Under the pieces are notes generated by a model. The model made no database searches, was not told where the DNA came from, and saw only the letters and a program-made list of their open reading frames with translations. From NCBI GenBank assembly GCA_027596075.1, contig JADGJC010000067.1:90081-154080 (forward strand): 64,000 nucleotides of DNA. The letters run 5' to 3'. Both the position numbers and the translations under genes were made by a program. This DNA comes from Rhizophlyctis rosea. Taxonomy: Eukaryota; Chytridiomycota; Chytridiomycetes; Rhizophlyctidales; Rhizophlyctidaceae. Positions 47,898 to 58,235 of the stretch are shown piece after piece (the first letter of the stretch is position 1; every line of letters starts with the position of its first letter).

Positions 47898-49263
47898 ATG
47901 CAGGTAGCTCCACCTCCCAAGACGCTCCTTGGCCACTACAAAGTTCTCTCCCCGCACGCGGGCGTGCGCGTGAGTCCTCTATGCCTTGGTGCCATGAACT
48001 TTGGCGAAAAGGACAAAGCGGCTCTGGGAGAGTGTTCTAAAGAGGAGGCGTTCAAGATCATGGATACTTTTTACGAAGGTTCGTTCATGACTGAATTGTG
48101 CAGTGGTGTCTGCGGCACTTCAATAATACACATTTATTATTTCCCTCTGAGTAGCTGGTGGGAATTTCATCGACACCGCGAGTGCATACCAATTCGGCGA
48201 GTCTGAACAATGGATTGGCGAGTGGATGGAGGCTAGAAATAACAGAGATGAGGTCAGTTTGCATCTAAACGGCGGGATATGCATGCGGTGCATTTCATTG
48301 AGTAATTCTTTCCGGGGGTTGCAGATCGTCATTGCAACAAAGTACACAACCCTGATAACGCCGAATGGTCACATCCACATCAACCATGCCGGAAACCACA
48401 GAAAGAGTTTGAGGACTTCTGTTGAACGATCTATGAAGAACCTCAAGACCACCTACATCGACGTGTTGTACGTGCACTGGTGGGAATACACGGTACGTGT
48501 CCCTCCAATGAGCAGAGTGGAACACTCCATTAACTTAGACCTCCCCATATCCTACAGACCAGCGTCCCAGAAGTAATGCAATCCTTGAACCAACTAGTCC
48601 AATCCGGCAAAGTCCTCTACCTCGGCATCTCGGATGCGCCCGCCTGGGTCGTCGCTGCCGCCAACACCTATGCTCAAGCGTTCAACCTTGCTCCTTTTGT
48701 CGTCTATCAAGGCAAATGGAACTTTGAGGAATGTGACTTCGAGCGTGACATCATTCCTATGGCGAAGCAGTTTGGGCTCTCTTTGGCGCCATGGAGGGTC
48801 ATGGGTGGCGGGAGGTACAAGAAGGATGAGAAATCTGCTAGGGAGGGGGTAGGTTATTCACTAAAATGCCGAATCATGAGGAGACGATTAAGGGGTTGGA
48901 CGAGGTTGCGGAGAGCTTGGGAGCTACTAGGGCTCAAGGTATAACGGATCCCCGTCCACCATTTCATGCTTTGCAAAACTGACAACACCATTGACATTAC
49001 CACTAGTCGCGATTGCTTATACCATCCATAAATACCTTCGCACGTTCCCCATCCTCGGTGGCCGGAAAGCCTCCCATCTTGAAGAGAACATCATAGCACT
49101 TGACTTGATCCACAGCGGCAAGTTCACTGACGAGCATGCGGCGAAGTTAGAGGCGTTGAATCCTTTGGATTTGGGCTTCCCGCACAACATTCTTGGGACT
49201 GGTGATTACGAACGGAACAATTTGTTGAAGAACTCTGGCAAGTTGGTAAATCTGAACCCGTGA
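47898..49263 (+). CDS. Aldo/keto reductase (aryl-alcohol dehydrogenase type), frameshifted
   Basis: Five exons: 47898-48078, 48155-48252, 48325-48492, 48558-48938 and 49007-49263. It resembles the AKR9 group (norsolorinate reductase, aryl-alcohol dehydrogenases), NADPH-dependent cytosolic reductases of aldehydes and ketones. The catalytic tetrad residues are visible: Asp in NFIDTASAY, Tyr in AYQFGESEQWIGEW, Lys in IVIATKY, His in VLYVHWW. Cofactor-site features include LYLGISDAPAWVV and FPILGGRKASHLEENI. Exon 4 is 381 nt, one base short of what its flanking phases need. The frame changes in the G run at 48847-48851, between KSARE and GRLFTKMPNHEETI. One extra G would restore a normal family alignment. 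Either the assembly lost a base or the gene has just been disabled. Splice sites and the rest are intact. Confidence 0.8.
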
Positions 49264-50408
49264 GGGGGCTGTATGGCGGCGATAAGGTGGTTGGGGGCAA
49301 GAGAGTAGATCATGGAAATAGAGAAACCTATCAATTGCGAGATTGGTCTGGGCATATTGAATGCAATATTGACTGGGCCATATTGTTTCAACGATCATCG
49401 GTTGGTTGGCGCCGTCAATTGCAGATAGCTTTGGATACCTAAGCGTGCTTGGCGGTGCTTGGGCAGTTCAAGGCCAAGCACTTACAGTCTTCACCATGAT
49501 GGACTCCCCTTTCACCCTTTTGATTGCCTCTGTCAAATTGTCTTGTGATGAACACAGCGCATATCAATGTCCAAGTACTATCAAGTTGTACGCGTCTGAT
49601 AAACATGGAGAGGAATGCCCGAAAGTGTCAGACTTGATTGAAAGGACGGCCAAAATGCAGTAAAATGCGGGCGGGAAACCCGCTCCCCTCGTTGAACTTG
49701 ATTGACTAAGTTGGGATTCTCCACTGTACGCTGATCCTGTCCATGTTCACGTCAGTATTTAATACCTACGCATTTCACCAGCCCTCAACAAGTTCATCAT
49801 GTAAAAACAATATGAAGATTCCAAATTGCCGATTGCGGACGATCAACACGTCAATCCCCAAACACGGCGCACGAATGAGTGGGTGCTGATACCGCACATC
49901 GCACAAAAAGAGGAAGCAAAAAAGATCGTCGCTCTTCCTTGAGTGGCCTGACCCGGAATTGAACCGGGGATGCTTTGTAGTAGAAAAACAGTAGTATACT
50001 AGTTGTACTATCAGGCCTCGTTAGAGAGGAAGTCACTTGGCCAAAACACGTTTCGCTAAAACCCGTGGCTTAATTTTAGCTTCCCTGTGGATCTGACCAG
50101 TGACGGCTGAATACGGAGCTTGTTGCGGAGCCTCAAAAACTCCGTACAGTGTATAGGTGGCTTTTTCAGGGTGAATGTGCCACAAATGTGCCACATAGTT
50201 GCATCAGAAGGGTTCCTTCCAGGTTTCGCCAGTGTCTTACCCTATCCTTGTGTTCTTTTTCCTCGCCCCTTTTGAAGTCCAGAAGAAAACGACCCATTAC
50301 GCAGCATGATAATACACGGCATAGAGCTCCATTTCTTTGCTAACTTTTCTTCTCCATCTTGACACAGCAGCTTCCCACTGATCACATAGCCCACCAACAC
50401 GACCAGCC
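49264..50408. other. Intergenic with tRNA-like element
   Basis: About 1.1 kb. Besides the tRNA-like sequence at 49945-50017 nothing is supported; an 85-codon frame at 49406-49663 lacks an ATG and a domain. Confidence 0.45.
49945..50017 (-). tRNA. tRNA-like sequence, probably decayed
   Basis: A 73-nt minus-strand segment has a perfect 7-bp acceptor stem (GGCCTGA with TCAGGCC), discriminator A, and a perfect 5-bp T stem CCCGG/CCGGG around TTCAATT with a B box GGTTCAATTCC. Length is exactly that of a normal tRNA. The D loop lacks the GG pair, however, and no 5-bp anticodon stem closes a 7-nt loop, so the anticodon cannot be read. A tRNA pseudogene is likeliest; an intron-containing or unusual tRNA is possible. 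Confidence 0.5.
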
Positions 50409-51173
50409 ATGCCCTGCCAAAAACCCAACCTCCGCGCCCTCCTAACCTCCTTCCTCTCTCTCCCTCCCTTCACAACTTTCAACATCCTCCTCCTCGCTAT
50501 CGTAAGCCCCGTTTCCGGCTCCCTCCTCACAGCTGGTCTCCTAAACTGGGTCCAACCCTCCGTAGTCTGGGTAGAAGTAAACTCCCAAATCGTCACAGCC
50601 CTCTTCACATACCTAATCCTCACCGAATGCCCGCGTCGATTCCGCGTCTCCTATTGGTTCATCCGAGCACGAAGAGCCCACGGACGACAAGTAAAGGCTG
50701 CGCAAGGGTGTGAGACGTTACGGGGGAAGGATGTGGTATTATATCGGGAAGCAGTGAAACGAATGAAAGAATGTTACATCCACGCTGACCCCTACAACAC
50801 CGGTTTTCTTAAATTCCTCTTCTTCTGCCACCTCCACACCTTCCTCCAAATACCCATCAACGTCATGATGTGGGGGTTCAAATCAACCGTCCGACCTGGT
50901 ACGCCTCTCTACATCCTCGTTGCAGTCTCCTGTCTCTCCGGAATGGGAACTGGCATATATGACGGAATAGCAGGGAAGAAAGTTGCACAGGAGAAGGAGG
51001 CATCAGTGGAGGAAGGACGGGAGAGTTCAGTCGGGAGTACTGCAAGTGACAGTGATAGTGTAGTGGTAGCAAAAGAGAAGGCACGGATAGCGCTGGGAGA
51101 GTCGGAACCTAGGGTGATGATTATCTCCTCAAAGGTAGATGCTCCAGAAAAGGTATTTACAGGGGATAGATAG
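50409..51173 (+). CDS. Multi-span membrane protein, possibly DUF2985-like
   Basis: Single exon, 254 residues. Hydrophobic segments lie at about 18-42 (TTFNILLLAIVSPVSGSLL and on), 55-72 (TALFTYLILTE), 134-152 (FLKFLFFCHLHTFLQIPINV) and 165-185 (LYILVAVSCLSGMGTGIYDG), suggesting three or four spans. A basic loop (ECPRRFRVSYWFIRARRAHGRQ) follows the second span. The last 65 residues are charged, Ser- and Glu-rich and cytosolic-looking. The order of a first span, a conserved aromatic/Arg motif resembling PWRFRD, and later spans recalls DUF2985 proteins, often fused to PLAC8 domains in fungi. The resemblance is weak, and no Cys-rich PLAC8 module is present. Function unknown. Confidence 0.6.
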   Translation: MPCQKPNLRALLTSFLSLPPFTTFNILLLAIVSPVSGSLLTAGLLNWVQPSVVWVEVNSQIVTALFTYLILTECPRRFRVSYWFIRARRAHGRQVKAAQGCETLRGKDVVLYREAVKRMKECYIHADPYNTGFLKFLFFCHLHTFLQIPINVMMWGFKSTVRPGTPLYILVAVSCLSGMGTGIYDGIAGKKVAQEKEASVEEGRESSVGSTASDSDSVVVAKEKARIALGESEPRVMIISSKVDAPEKVFTGDR

Positions 51174-51662
51174 CACGTAATTATATAAAGCTGCAGACGA
51201 TGGCGATTTTCACATTTGTACACCAGCATAGAATATACCCACTCGATGGTGAAGCAGGTCTTCTCCAATCCTTGAATCATTGGTGTTTGATCAATAGGCC
51301 GTGACGCAATCTTGCTAGTAGCGGTGAGAAAATCATATGAGATAACTGGCGTTGACATGTCCGCCTTGCAAACTGGTGGAGATGCATACCACCACCACCT
51401 TTGCCAAGGGCCCTCGACAGTGCCTCTGGGTCATTGACTTCTTCAAGGTATCAAAATTGTCAACTACATGAATGTGATATTCATCTTTCTCTGAGGCGCA
51501 CCCCACAACCGTCAAAATACGTTCAACAACACAAGCTTTGGTTCGGATCAGCTGCACAACCTATGCAAGGTGAATTTTTCAAATGAGACTTCAAAATCTA
51601 TAACACAGCATTTATAATACCAATTTCCTTCTCCTACTCCCCAACTCTCCTCACACCCTCCC
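51174..51662. other. Intergenic, converging 3' ends
   Basis: No gene seen between the membrane-protein stop and the F-box gene stop. Confidence 0.5.
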
Positions 51663-54266
51663 TCACCCATCCATCCCCGAAATCCCTAACCCCTTCCACC
51701 GCCCCCTTCTCGCCAAACACTCCAAACTCCTCCCCCGAATAACAACATCAACCCTCGCAAGCTTGTTAGTCGTCAAAGGACTGTTCTCCATCCCCACCGA
51801 CACCGGCAGCATCTCCGTCATATGTGCATGCTGGAGGGTTTTGGACAGCTGGGGGACTTTGGACTCTGGTTGGGGCTTCTTAAGTTCAGCAGTGAAACCA
51901 TCGCGTCGGTATGGGCAAGGCCTTTGGAGTGGGCCGACATCTTGCATTACTGTGTCTTCGTCGGGGGATGAGGGGGGTTCTGGAGGGTTGGTGAGTTGTT
52001 CTTCGTTAGCTTCCTCTTGACTGTCGTCCTGAATCTCCTCTCCCCCTTCCGCCTCTTCCTCCACCTCCTCCATTTCTTCGTCGTCGTCTTCTTCGTCCCC
52101 TTCCTCTTCCTCTTCCTCTTCTTCTTCCTCCTCTTCCTCCTCTTCCTCCTCTTCTTCTCCCTCCTCTTCTCCCTCCTCTTCTCCCTCCTCTTCTTCCACG
52201 TCCTCTTCTTCCACGTCCTCTTCTTCCACCTCCTCCCCTTCAGCATCTCCCTCTTCGTCCTCGTCCTCCTCTTCTTCCTCCTCCTCCTCTTCCTCCTCTG
52301 AACTATCTTCCGAATCTTCAGTAATCAACCCCTCAAAATCCTCCCTCCCCACCGCATCAACAACCCCCCAGACCTCCGAAGGCCTAACCGCTGTCGCCGT
52401 AACATCGATCCACTCCAACTTCCCAAGCGGCCTACACAATCCTGCACTCAACAGCTCCACACCCCTCATCGTGACCGCAATATTATGACTCAAATCAACC
52501 ACTTCCAACTCCCAGCATCCCTTCAGCTTCGGCGCTTTCACCCCACTTCCCTCATCACCCTCCACCCCGCTCCCCTGTCCACCCTCCGCAACAGCAACCG
52601 ACGCCTCCCCATCATTCTCAACCCACCTCCCACACAAGTACCCAACGCCAACATCCGTCACCGTCCCCCCTTGCACCTTCAAAACCCTCAATCCCTCACA
52701 CCAGTCCCCCAAAGCCTTGACGACCTCATCCCCAACCGTCGGGAACCAAGTAAACTCCACCTTCCTCAACCGCCCCGCCCGACTCGTAACAAGGTACACA
52801 AACGCATCCCGTCCCGGCCCCAACCACGTCTGCATCAGCTCCCGTCCCGCGCCCGAGGAATTCTGGATGGAGATATCCTCGAGGTTTTTCAGATGATCTG
52901 TTAGAGATATGATGTGTGCTGAGGTGAGGTACTTGGCTCGGTGTAAGGTCAGGGATTTGAGGTTTGCGGGGAATAGGCGGTGGGGGAAGGTGACGTAGGT
53001 TGGGTTTGCGGCGCCTTTTGCGGGGACGGGGATGGATACTTCTACGTGTTGGAGGTTGGGATGGTCGGATTTGAGTGTTTGTAACAGCCATTCGAAACCT
53101 GCGATGATGAGTGGAATGTAGGAGTTGAGCTTAGTCGGGCTTTCCCACGTAATCTTCTCTTCACCAATTTCCCATTCCATACCTGAGCGAGTGAACTTCC
53201 TGCAACCAGCAAATTTCAGCTCGGTCAATTTGCCACGATGAGGAGTTAGAGCAGTTCCTTTGACTGATGGGCGGGTGCTGCTGATAGGCTCCTCAGCGTC
53301 ACTGTCGTCATCATCTTGTAGGGCTGAGACTGCATTAGGATTGAGCACGCGCTTCCGAGCTTCCTTTACAAGTCCCTTCTGACAAGCTCGTAAAAATTTT
53401 AGCATGCCACTATCGCTAATCCGACAGCAGTTGGTAACATCCAAGACCTCAATCCCGGCCCCGCATTCCTGGCCCAAGCGGACCACTCCTGCGTCACCAA
53501 TATGCCCGCACCCACGAGTGACGACTCGATTTAGCCGTTTCCATGGCCCGCAGAAGGCTGCTAGAACTTCGAGTGTAAGATCGGTGACTCTAAGGCAGTT
53601 GGTTATGTCCAAGGAAACGAGGCGGGGTGCGAGGAGGGTGACAAGAGGGAGCAAGTCGTCATCCCCAAGCGTGCGACAATTGGCGAGGGTTAGATGAGTT
53701 ATGGGTGGTGGGTGGTTTGTTAGGGTTGTGATGTGACGCGAGGAGACGTATGATGGGAGAAGGGGAAGGAGAGCGAAGGATAGACGGCGGATGGAGGGGT
53801 GACCGGTTCTTCCCACAGGATTTGGCAGTATTGTTTTCACCGCTGCTTTGCCCTTCTCATCGTTCGCCCGTCCCTTCCCTTTGTCTTTGCCTTTTCCCTT
53901 CCCTTTGCTTTTGATCGATTCTCTTTCACTAGCAAGACGGTGTTGAGCGTCCCCGTTGTCATTCTGGAAGGATCGCAGTAACAACTCAAAATCTTTAAAC
54001 CCAAACAACTCCGGTTCGTGCCATAACGCTTCGACCGCAGGGAAGTACCAGCTCTTCGACACTAGGCACGCTGAGTGAAGCGTTAGGCGGATCGAAGCTC
54101 TGTGTTCGACGTGGTATGGGGACGTCGAAGTATATTGCGTGATGGGGTCGGAGGAGTGCAGGATGTAGATGAAGATTTTGGACAAGAGCTCCGGTGGGAG
54201 GTGTGGTGACTTTCGTTTTGTCAGATTTCGACCAAGGACATAGTCCCAGAAGATGTCGTTGTCCAT
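51663..54266 (-). CDS. F-box protein with leucine-rich repeats and an acidic tail
   Basis: Single exon, 867 residues from ATG 54266. F-box/LRR proteins bind Skp1 through the F-box and present substrates to SCF ubiquitin ligases through their repeats. The F-box is near the N-terminus (HLPPELLSKIFIYILHSS, then LVSKSWYFPAVEALW). AMN1/GRR1-type LRRs follow from about 150: LTLANCRTLGDDDLLPLV, SLDITNCLRVTDLTLEVL, GCGHIGDAGVVRL, VLDVTNCCRISDSGML, and after a spacer HRAKYLTSAHI, then TVTDVGVGYL. A Lys/Gly-rich low-complexity run (KGKGKGKDKGKG) lies near 118-130. Residues about 655-765 are nearly all Glu and Asp, including unbroken Glu runs. The final 100 residues are Pro-rich then basic. The absence of introns over 2.6 kb is unusual in this window. 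Target unknown. Confidence 0.82.
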   Translation of the reverse strand: MDNDIFWDYVLGRNLTKRKSPHLPPELLSKIFIYILHSSDPITQYTSTSPYHVEHRASIRLTLHSACLVSKSWYFPAVEALWHEPELFGFKDFELLLRSFQNDNGDAQHRLASERESIKSKGKGKGKDKGKGRANDEKGKAAVKTILPNPVGRTGHPSIRRLSFALLPLLPSYVSSRHITTLTNHPPPITHLTLANCRTLGDDDLLPLVTLLAPRLVSLDITNCLRVTDLTLEVLAAFCGPWKRLNRVVTRGCGHIGDAGVVRLGQECGAGIEVLDVTNCCRISDSGMLKFLRACQKGLVKEARKRVLNPNAVSALQDDDDSDAEEPISSTRPSVKGTALTPHRGKLTELKFAGCRKFTRSGMEWEIGEEKITWESPTKLNSYIPLIIAGFEWLLQTLKSDHPNLQHVEVSIPVPAKGAANPTYVTFPHRLFPANLKSLTLHRAKYLTSAHIISLTDHLKNLEDISIQNSSGAGRELMQTWLGPGRDAFVYLVTSRAGRLRKVEFTWFPTVGDEVVKALGDWCEGLRVLKVQGGTVTDVGVGYLCGRWVENDGEASVAVAEGGQGSGVEGDEGSGVKAPKLKGCWELEVVDLSHNIAVTMRGVELLSAGLCRPLGKLEWIDVTATAVRPSEVWGVVDAVGREDFEGLITEDSEDSSEEEEEEEEEEEDEDEEGDAEGEEVEEEDVEEEDVEEEEGEEEGEEEGEEEEEEEEEEEEEEEEEEEGDEEDDDEEMEEVEEEAEGGEEIQDDSQEEANEEQLTNPPEPPSSPDEDTVMQDVGPLQRPCPYRRDGFTAELKKPQPESKVPQLSKTLQHAHMTEMLPVSVGMENSPLTTNKLARVDVVIRGRSLECLARRGRWKGLGISGMDG

Positions 54267-54525
54267 AAGCGCTTCCTTATGGGGGTTAAGTGTGGCCAGA
54301 GAAACGAGTGTCGACTCGACGCTGAAAAGGTCTTGATAAGTATGGTAAAAAGCTGGGTAAATAAGCAGGTCAAGACAAGACGCGACGTCTCGACGTCACC
54401 CGAGAATCAGATGTGGATCTGAATCCTGATCGGGCTTTTCTGCCATGGAAAGCTGACTTCTATTGTAGTCAACTCGACCTCCACATAGATCTGTCCACGA
54501 AGAAGACCCGTCCCCGCATTTCGCT

Positions 54526-55502
54526 ATGACCTCCTCTACTTCCTTCCCTCTCGCCTCCCTCCCTCCTTTCATCATTGAGGACATCCTATTTCTCGCACGT
54601 CCTCCTTCCTGGGCCCATGAGCCACTCCCATCACCCACAGCGTGCAAGTGGTGGTATTCAGTATGGCAGCGGGCATTGGTCCGTGAGGTCCATATCACAT
54701 CCTACCAAGCCCAAAAGATCTGATCCTTCTTCACCTACCACCAAATAACCCCAAACTCCCCGCACACATTCAAGAACTCTACTTCTATGGCGGAGTTGGC
54801 GGCGTCGTTTTTGATGTGCCTGACAGCGAAAGAGACAGGGAGCTGGTGCAAAGGATGGGGAGGAACGAACTTCTCGTCAGTCTCTCCATACATATGAAGA
54901 CCATGGTCAACCTACGCACCTTTCGCTTCCACCCCGCAGACTACGAAAGATTTTCTTACTCAAGTCTTGCTTCCGTCCTCCAAAGCATCCTGCCATCAGT
55001 GAACGACCTCTGGGTCAAGGGAATCTGGGCCAACTTCGGCCACCCCTTCGAGCCGGCAGTCCACCTCTGCCCCGCGCTGGCCCGAGCCTGCTAAAATGTA
55101 AAGGATGCGTCCTTCGTCATGCCTTCTCTGTGCTCAGCCTTCTTTACCTCCGTGGACACTTTCCCCCATTTGGAGCAGCTCGGGGTGACCTTATGGTCAG
55201 GCTGGTATAGCTGTGATATCAGCAACCGTCGCACCATCAAATCTGAGGAGGGGGAGAAGGAGTTCAGGGAGACGGGATTGAAGAGCTTGCACAAGATGCC
55301 GAAGTTGAAGGTGTTTTCTATTTGCGAGGAGGACGATCGACACGCGGTCAACATTTTAGATGGGCAACGGCTGGTGGATTGGTCGGACTCGGAGACGGAA
55401 AGTGGGAATACGGAGGGTGGGGATCCGGATGATGATGGGAATTTGGAGTTTGAAGAGGGAGGTTCGGATGAGGATATGGAGGATGGGAATTTTGGAGGAT
55501 AG
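54526..55502 (+). pseudogene. Broken F-box-like gene
   Basis: Head to head with the F-box/LRR gene. An ATG at 54526 begins an F-box-like start (LASLPPFIIEDILFLA, then ACKWWYSVWQRALVREVHI). That frame stops at 54720-54722, but a coding-like continuation (LILLHLPPNNPKLPAHIQEL, then VPDSERDRELVQRM) picks up in another frame from about 54718. One lost or gained base in the AAAA run there would reconnect them. The second frame is then cut by an in-frame TAA at 55092-55094, with matching sequence on both sides (HLCPALARAC, then SLCSAFFTSVDTFPHLEQLGV). The end has an acidic tail to the stop at 55500-55502. No splice sites remove the defects. It was probably an F-box protein of about 330 residues. 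Confidence 0.55.
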
Positions 55503-56133
55503 TGATTCGGATGCAGGGTCGGGGAGTGATCATTTGGGGGATGCTGGGGCTGATGCTTGACGAAACTGTTCCCCTGTCAGCTTAGCGGTGCGCCCAATTG
55601 TTGTTTCTATTTGTTAATATTTGTTACAACTCTAATTTCAACCACTTCTGATTATCTTCGATTCTACTTCAAATCGGCAATTAGTCAGGACTGACTGGTG
55701 AAGCCACGGCAATTGGTCTTGATGCACAGATGCTACAGTTCCGCAGAATGTCGCCAAAGGAAGCACATTTATGTGACACAGTGTATCGATAGTTCAATGC
55801 TATCACATCATTGCTTTATGCCCTTTGAATTTACCGATGGAGAACGCAAAGAAAGCATTTGACAGACAATACCTTTTGGATACACGGAATGGCGAGCGAT
55901 GTGCAGGATCTAACCCATTTCTCTTGGAGAGGAAAATGATTTTCATATAAACGACACTTTCACGGCATTGCGTACAGCAAATCGTGCTCTGGACTACAAC
56001 GATGAACTTGCATCACCGTTGCCCAGACAGCCTTAAAAAAAAAAACGAAGAAGACGAACAGGATTAGGATTTCTGCCACCCCAAAAGACAACACTTCTGC
56101 CCCTAAAAGATCAAAACAAAAGATCAAACTTAC
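55503..56133. other. Intergenic
   Basis: AT-rich, no gene. It contains an A run near 56036-56044. Confidence 0.5.
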
Positions 56134-57681
56134 CTAAATGTCATCAACCCGATCTCTTAGCTCCTGCAATCTCCTTTCCAACATTTGCTCCTCCTCCTCC
56201 GCCTTCAAAACTTGCTCTGTCTCAGCTATTTCCCTCCGTAACCTCTTTCTCCTACTTTCCAGCCGCCCAATCCGCATCATGAAAGCATTCCTAGACGCTT
56301 CATCCTTCTTTTGCTCCAAGTTATTAGCCATCCTCTCCAGATCCACTGCATCCTCCATCATCCGCACCGTCTCCTGCTCCCTAAGCATCTGCTCCTTCTT
56401 CCGTTTCAATTGCTGTCTGGTATTTTGGTGCTCAGATGGTGTTGCCTTCTCTTTTGTGACGGCGTGGGAAGCTGCGGGAGATGGTGGGTTGGTAGGATTC
56501 CTGCGATTGATCAATATGCCAGGTTCGTCTTGATCTTCAAGTTCTGTTGCCGTGATCTGAATTTGCTGTGAGACTGATGCTGCTTCGGCGGGCAAAGGAG
56601 ATGGTACGGGGGAGGATCTGGCGGATCTTGCACGTTTGCGTGGATTGCGTGTAGAGGTTGCCGCCATTTGAGTTCCTTGTGGGATTGATGCTGCTTCGGC
56701 AGGCAAAGGAGATGATATGGTGGATATTGCACGTTTGCGCAGCTTTGGTGTGTAGGTTGGCGGAAAGTGGATAAGTCTTCCTTTGGAGGTTTTTGCATGT
56801 CCCACCTTATTTCCACCATGGTGCGCCTTTTGAGTGGGTGAGATCCTGTCGACATGGAAGTCATTGCGGTCGTCGGCAGTTGCAGAAGGGAAGTCGGGGT
56901 CATCGTCGTTTTGTGATTTTGCAGGGAAATCGGAGCTACCGTTGTTGTCCAGTATCATTGGGAAATCGAGGTGGTTATTGTTGTTGGCAGAAGTTGCAGG
57001 GAAAGTGTGAGGTGAAAGGGTACGTGACGAGGTGCGGGACTCTTTTTTGACGGAGGGTACCGTGCGTCTGCCTCTTCTCAAGACTGACAAAGACCCATCT
57101 TCTTTGATCCTGGACCCCACCCCGTCCCAGTATTCCTCTTCATCGTCATCTCCATACCCATCACCACCGCCACCCCCACCATCACTACCGCTACCCCCAC
57201 TATCACCTTCACTATCCCCTTTCCACAACTTGTTGAGTACCCGGAACCCCTGTTGCATCAAATGCTGTTTCAAAGCATCTCCAATTGCAAACTCTTTGCC
57301 CACCGGATGTCGCTCAGCCCTCCCCTCGTGCTGCCAGTCCTCCAACAGGCAGCGTGTTTCACCACGAGCCGGCCTTTCACCTGGATACAATTCAGGCGGC
57401 AGAGGTTGACCTTCCGGGTTCAAGTATTTCCCACGATACTGCGTTCCCCGGGCGACTCGGAACCCTTCATCTCTCGCGAGGTGTTTGCGGAGTTTACTTG
57501 GACTGGCGTACTCACCACCGCTTTTTGGGTGAGGATTGTCTGGGTTGCGGTGAAGGTGCGCGGGGAGGCGGCATATTTTTTCGAAATGGTCTGGACGCTC
57601 GTTTGGATAGATGTCTGAAGGGAGTTGCTTGCCTTTAGGGTTTTGGAATCGGGTTTTTTGGTGAGGTTGCCGGTTGGGCAT
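56134..57681 (-). CDS. Coiled-coil protein with a duplicated N-terminal module
   Basis: Single exon, 515 residues from ATG 57681. I do not recognise it. The N-terminal 150 residues contain two copies of one module. Copy 1 runs NPKGKQLPSDIYPNERP, EKICRLPAHLHRNP, then SKLRKHLARDEGFRV. Copy 2 runs NPEGQPLPPELYPGERP, ETRCLLEDWQHEG, then DALKQHLMQQGFRVL. Each has an invariant YPxERP, one Cys followed about seven residues later by His, and a later LxxHL. The middle is disordered, with Gly/Asp/Ser runs and basic nuclear-type patches (RGRRTVPSVKK, PRKRARS). Two further copies of SSPLPAEAASxxQ lie at about 325-375. The C-terminal 110 residues form a strong Glu/Arg coiled coil (LKRKKEQMLREQETVRMMED, then RRKRLRREIAE). 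Nucleic-acid or chromatin association is a guess from charge. Confidence 0.7.
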   Translation of the reverse strand: MPNRQPHQKTRFQNPKGKQLPSDIYPNERPDHFEKICRLPAHLHRNPDNPHPKSGGEYASPSKLRKHLARDEGFRVARGTQYRGKYLNPEGQPLPPELYPGERPARGETRCLLEDWQHEGRAERHPVGKEFAIGDALKQHLMQQGFRVLNKLWKGDSEGDSGGSGSDGGGGGGDGYGDDDEEEYWDGVGSRIKEDGSLSVLRRGRRTVPSVKKESRTSSRTLSPHTFPATSANNNNHLDFPMILDNNGSSDFPAKSQNDDDPDFPSATADDRNDFHVDRISPTQKAHHGGNKVGHAKTSKGRLIHFPPTYTPKLRKRAISTISSPLPAEAASIPQGTQMAATSTRNPRKRARSARSSPVPSPLPAEAASVSQQIQITATELEDQDEPGILINRRNPTNPPSPAASHAVTKEKATPSEHQNTRQQLKRKKEQMLREQETVRMMEDAVDLERMANNLEQKKDEASRNAFMMRIGRLESRRKRLRREIAETEQVLKAEEEEQMLERRLQELRDRVDDI

Positions 57682-58235
57682 TGTTGGTGTTGCCTTCGAT
57701 GGACTACTATGCGGTACTTTTGATACTGAGGAAATACGGTAAACACTCAGCAGAATGAGTACGTTGCGCAGGCCAATTGAGCGCGAGGACCAAGATATGG
57801 ATGGGTTACAAATGTAGATTTTGACCTTTCAAAGTCATCAACAATGTGGGAATGGAGTGAAACCAAGATAAGCAATCGCAGTTGGGTCAGCTGCGGGCTG
57901 AGGCAAACTGAAACATAGCTGAGCATCGAGACAGTCATATTGTTCATGCTATCACGCACCAAAAGATGGTCGAAGGTATTGATCTTTCCGGTAGGCTGTA
58001 GCAATTGTATTGAAAAGCGTTACTTAGTGTACACTTGACGAGCATTGTCAAAAGCATTGGGAAGTACGGGAGGATAGGCGGTTACAGCATCTAAATACAG
58101 TGATTCAAATGATGAAAACAATCCACCAAAAATTATTTTGAAGGACTTGACAGCACATATATTCAAGACAAACATCAGACATGCACATATATGCAAGACG
58201 GACAATAGCACAGGAAGAAAGCCAGACTCGGAGCT
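57682..58235. other. Intergenic between tandem minus-strand genes
   Basis: Upstream of the coiled-coil gene and downstream of the hydrolase. No gene seen. Confidence 0.5.

Noticed and set aside
51996..52301. Plus-strand frame made almost only of Leu, Phe, Val and Ser, like a membrane protein
   Set aside because: It is the antisense reading of the GAG/GAA tract coding for the acidic run of the F-box protein.
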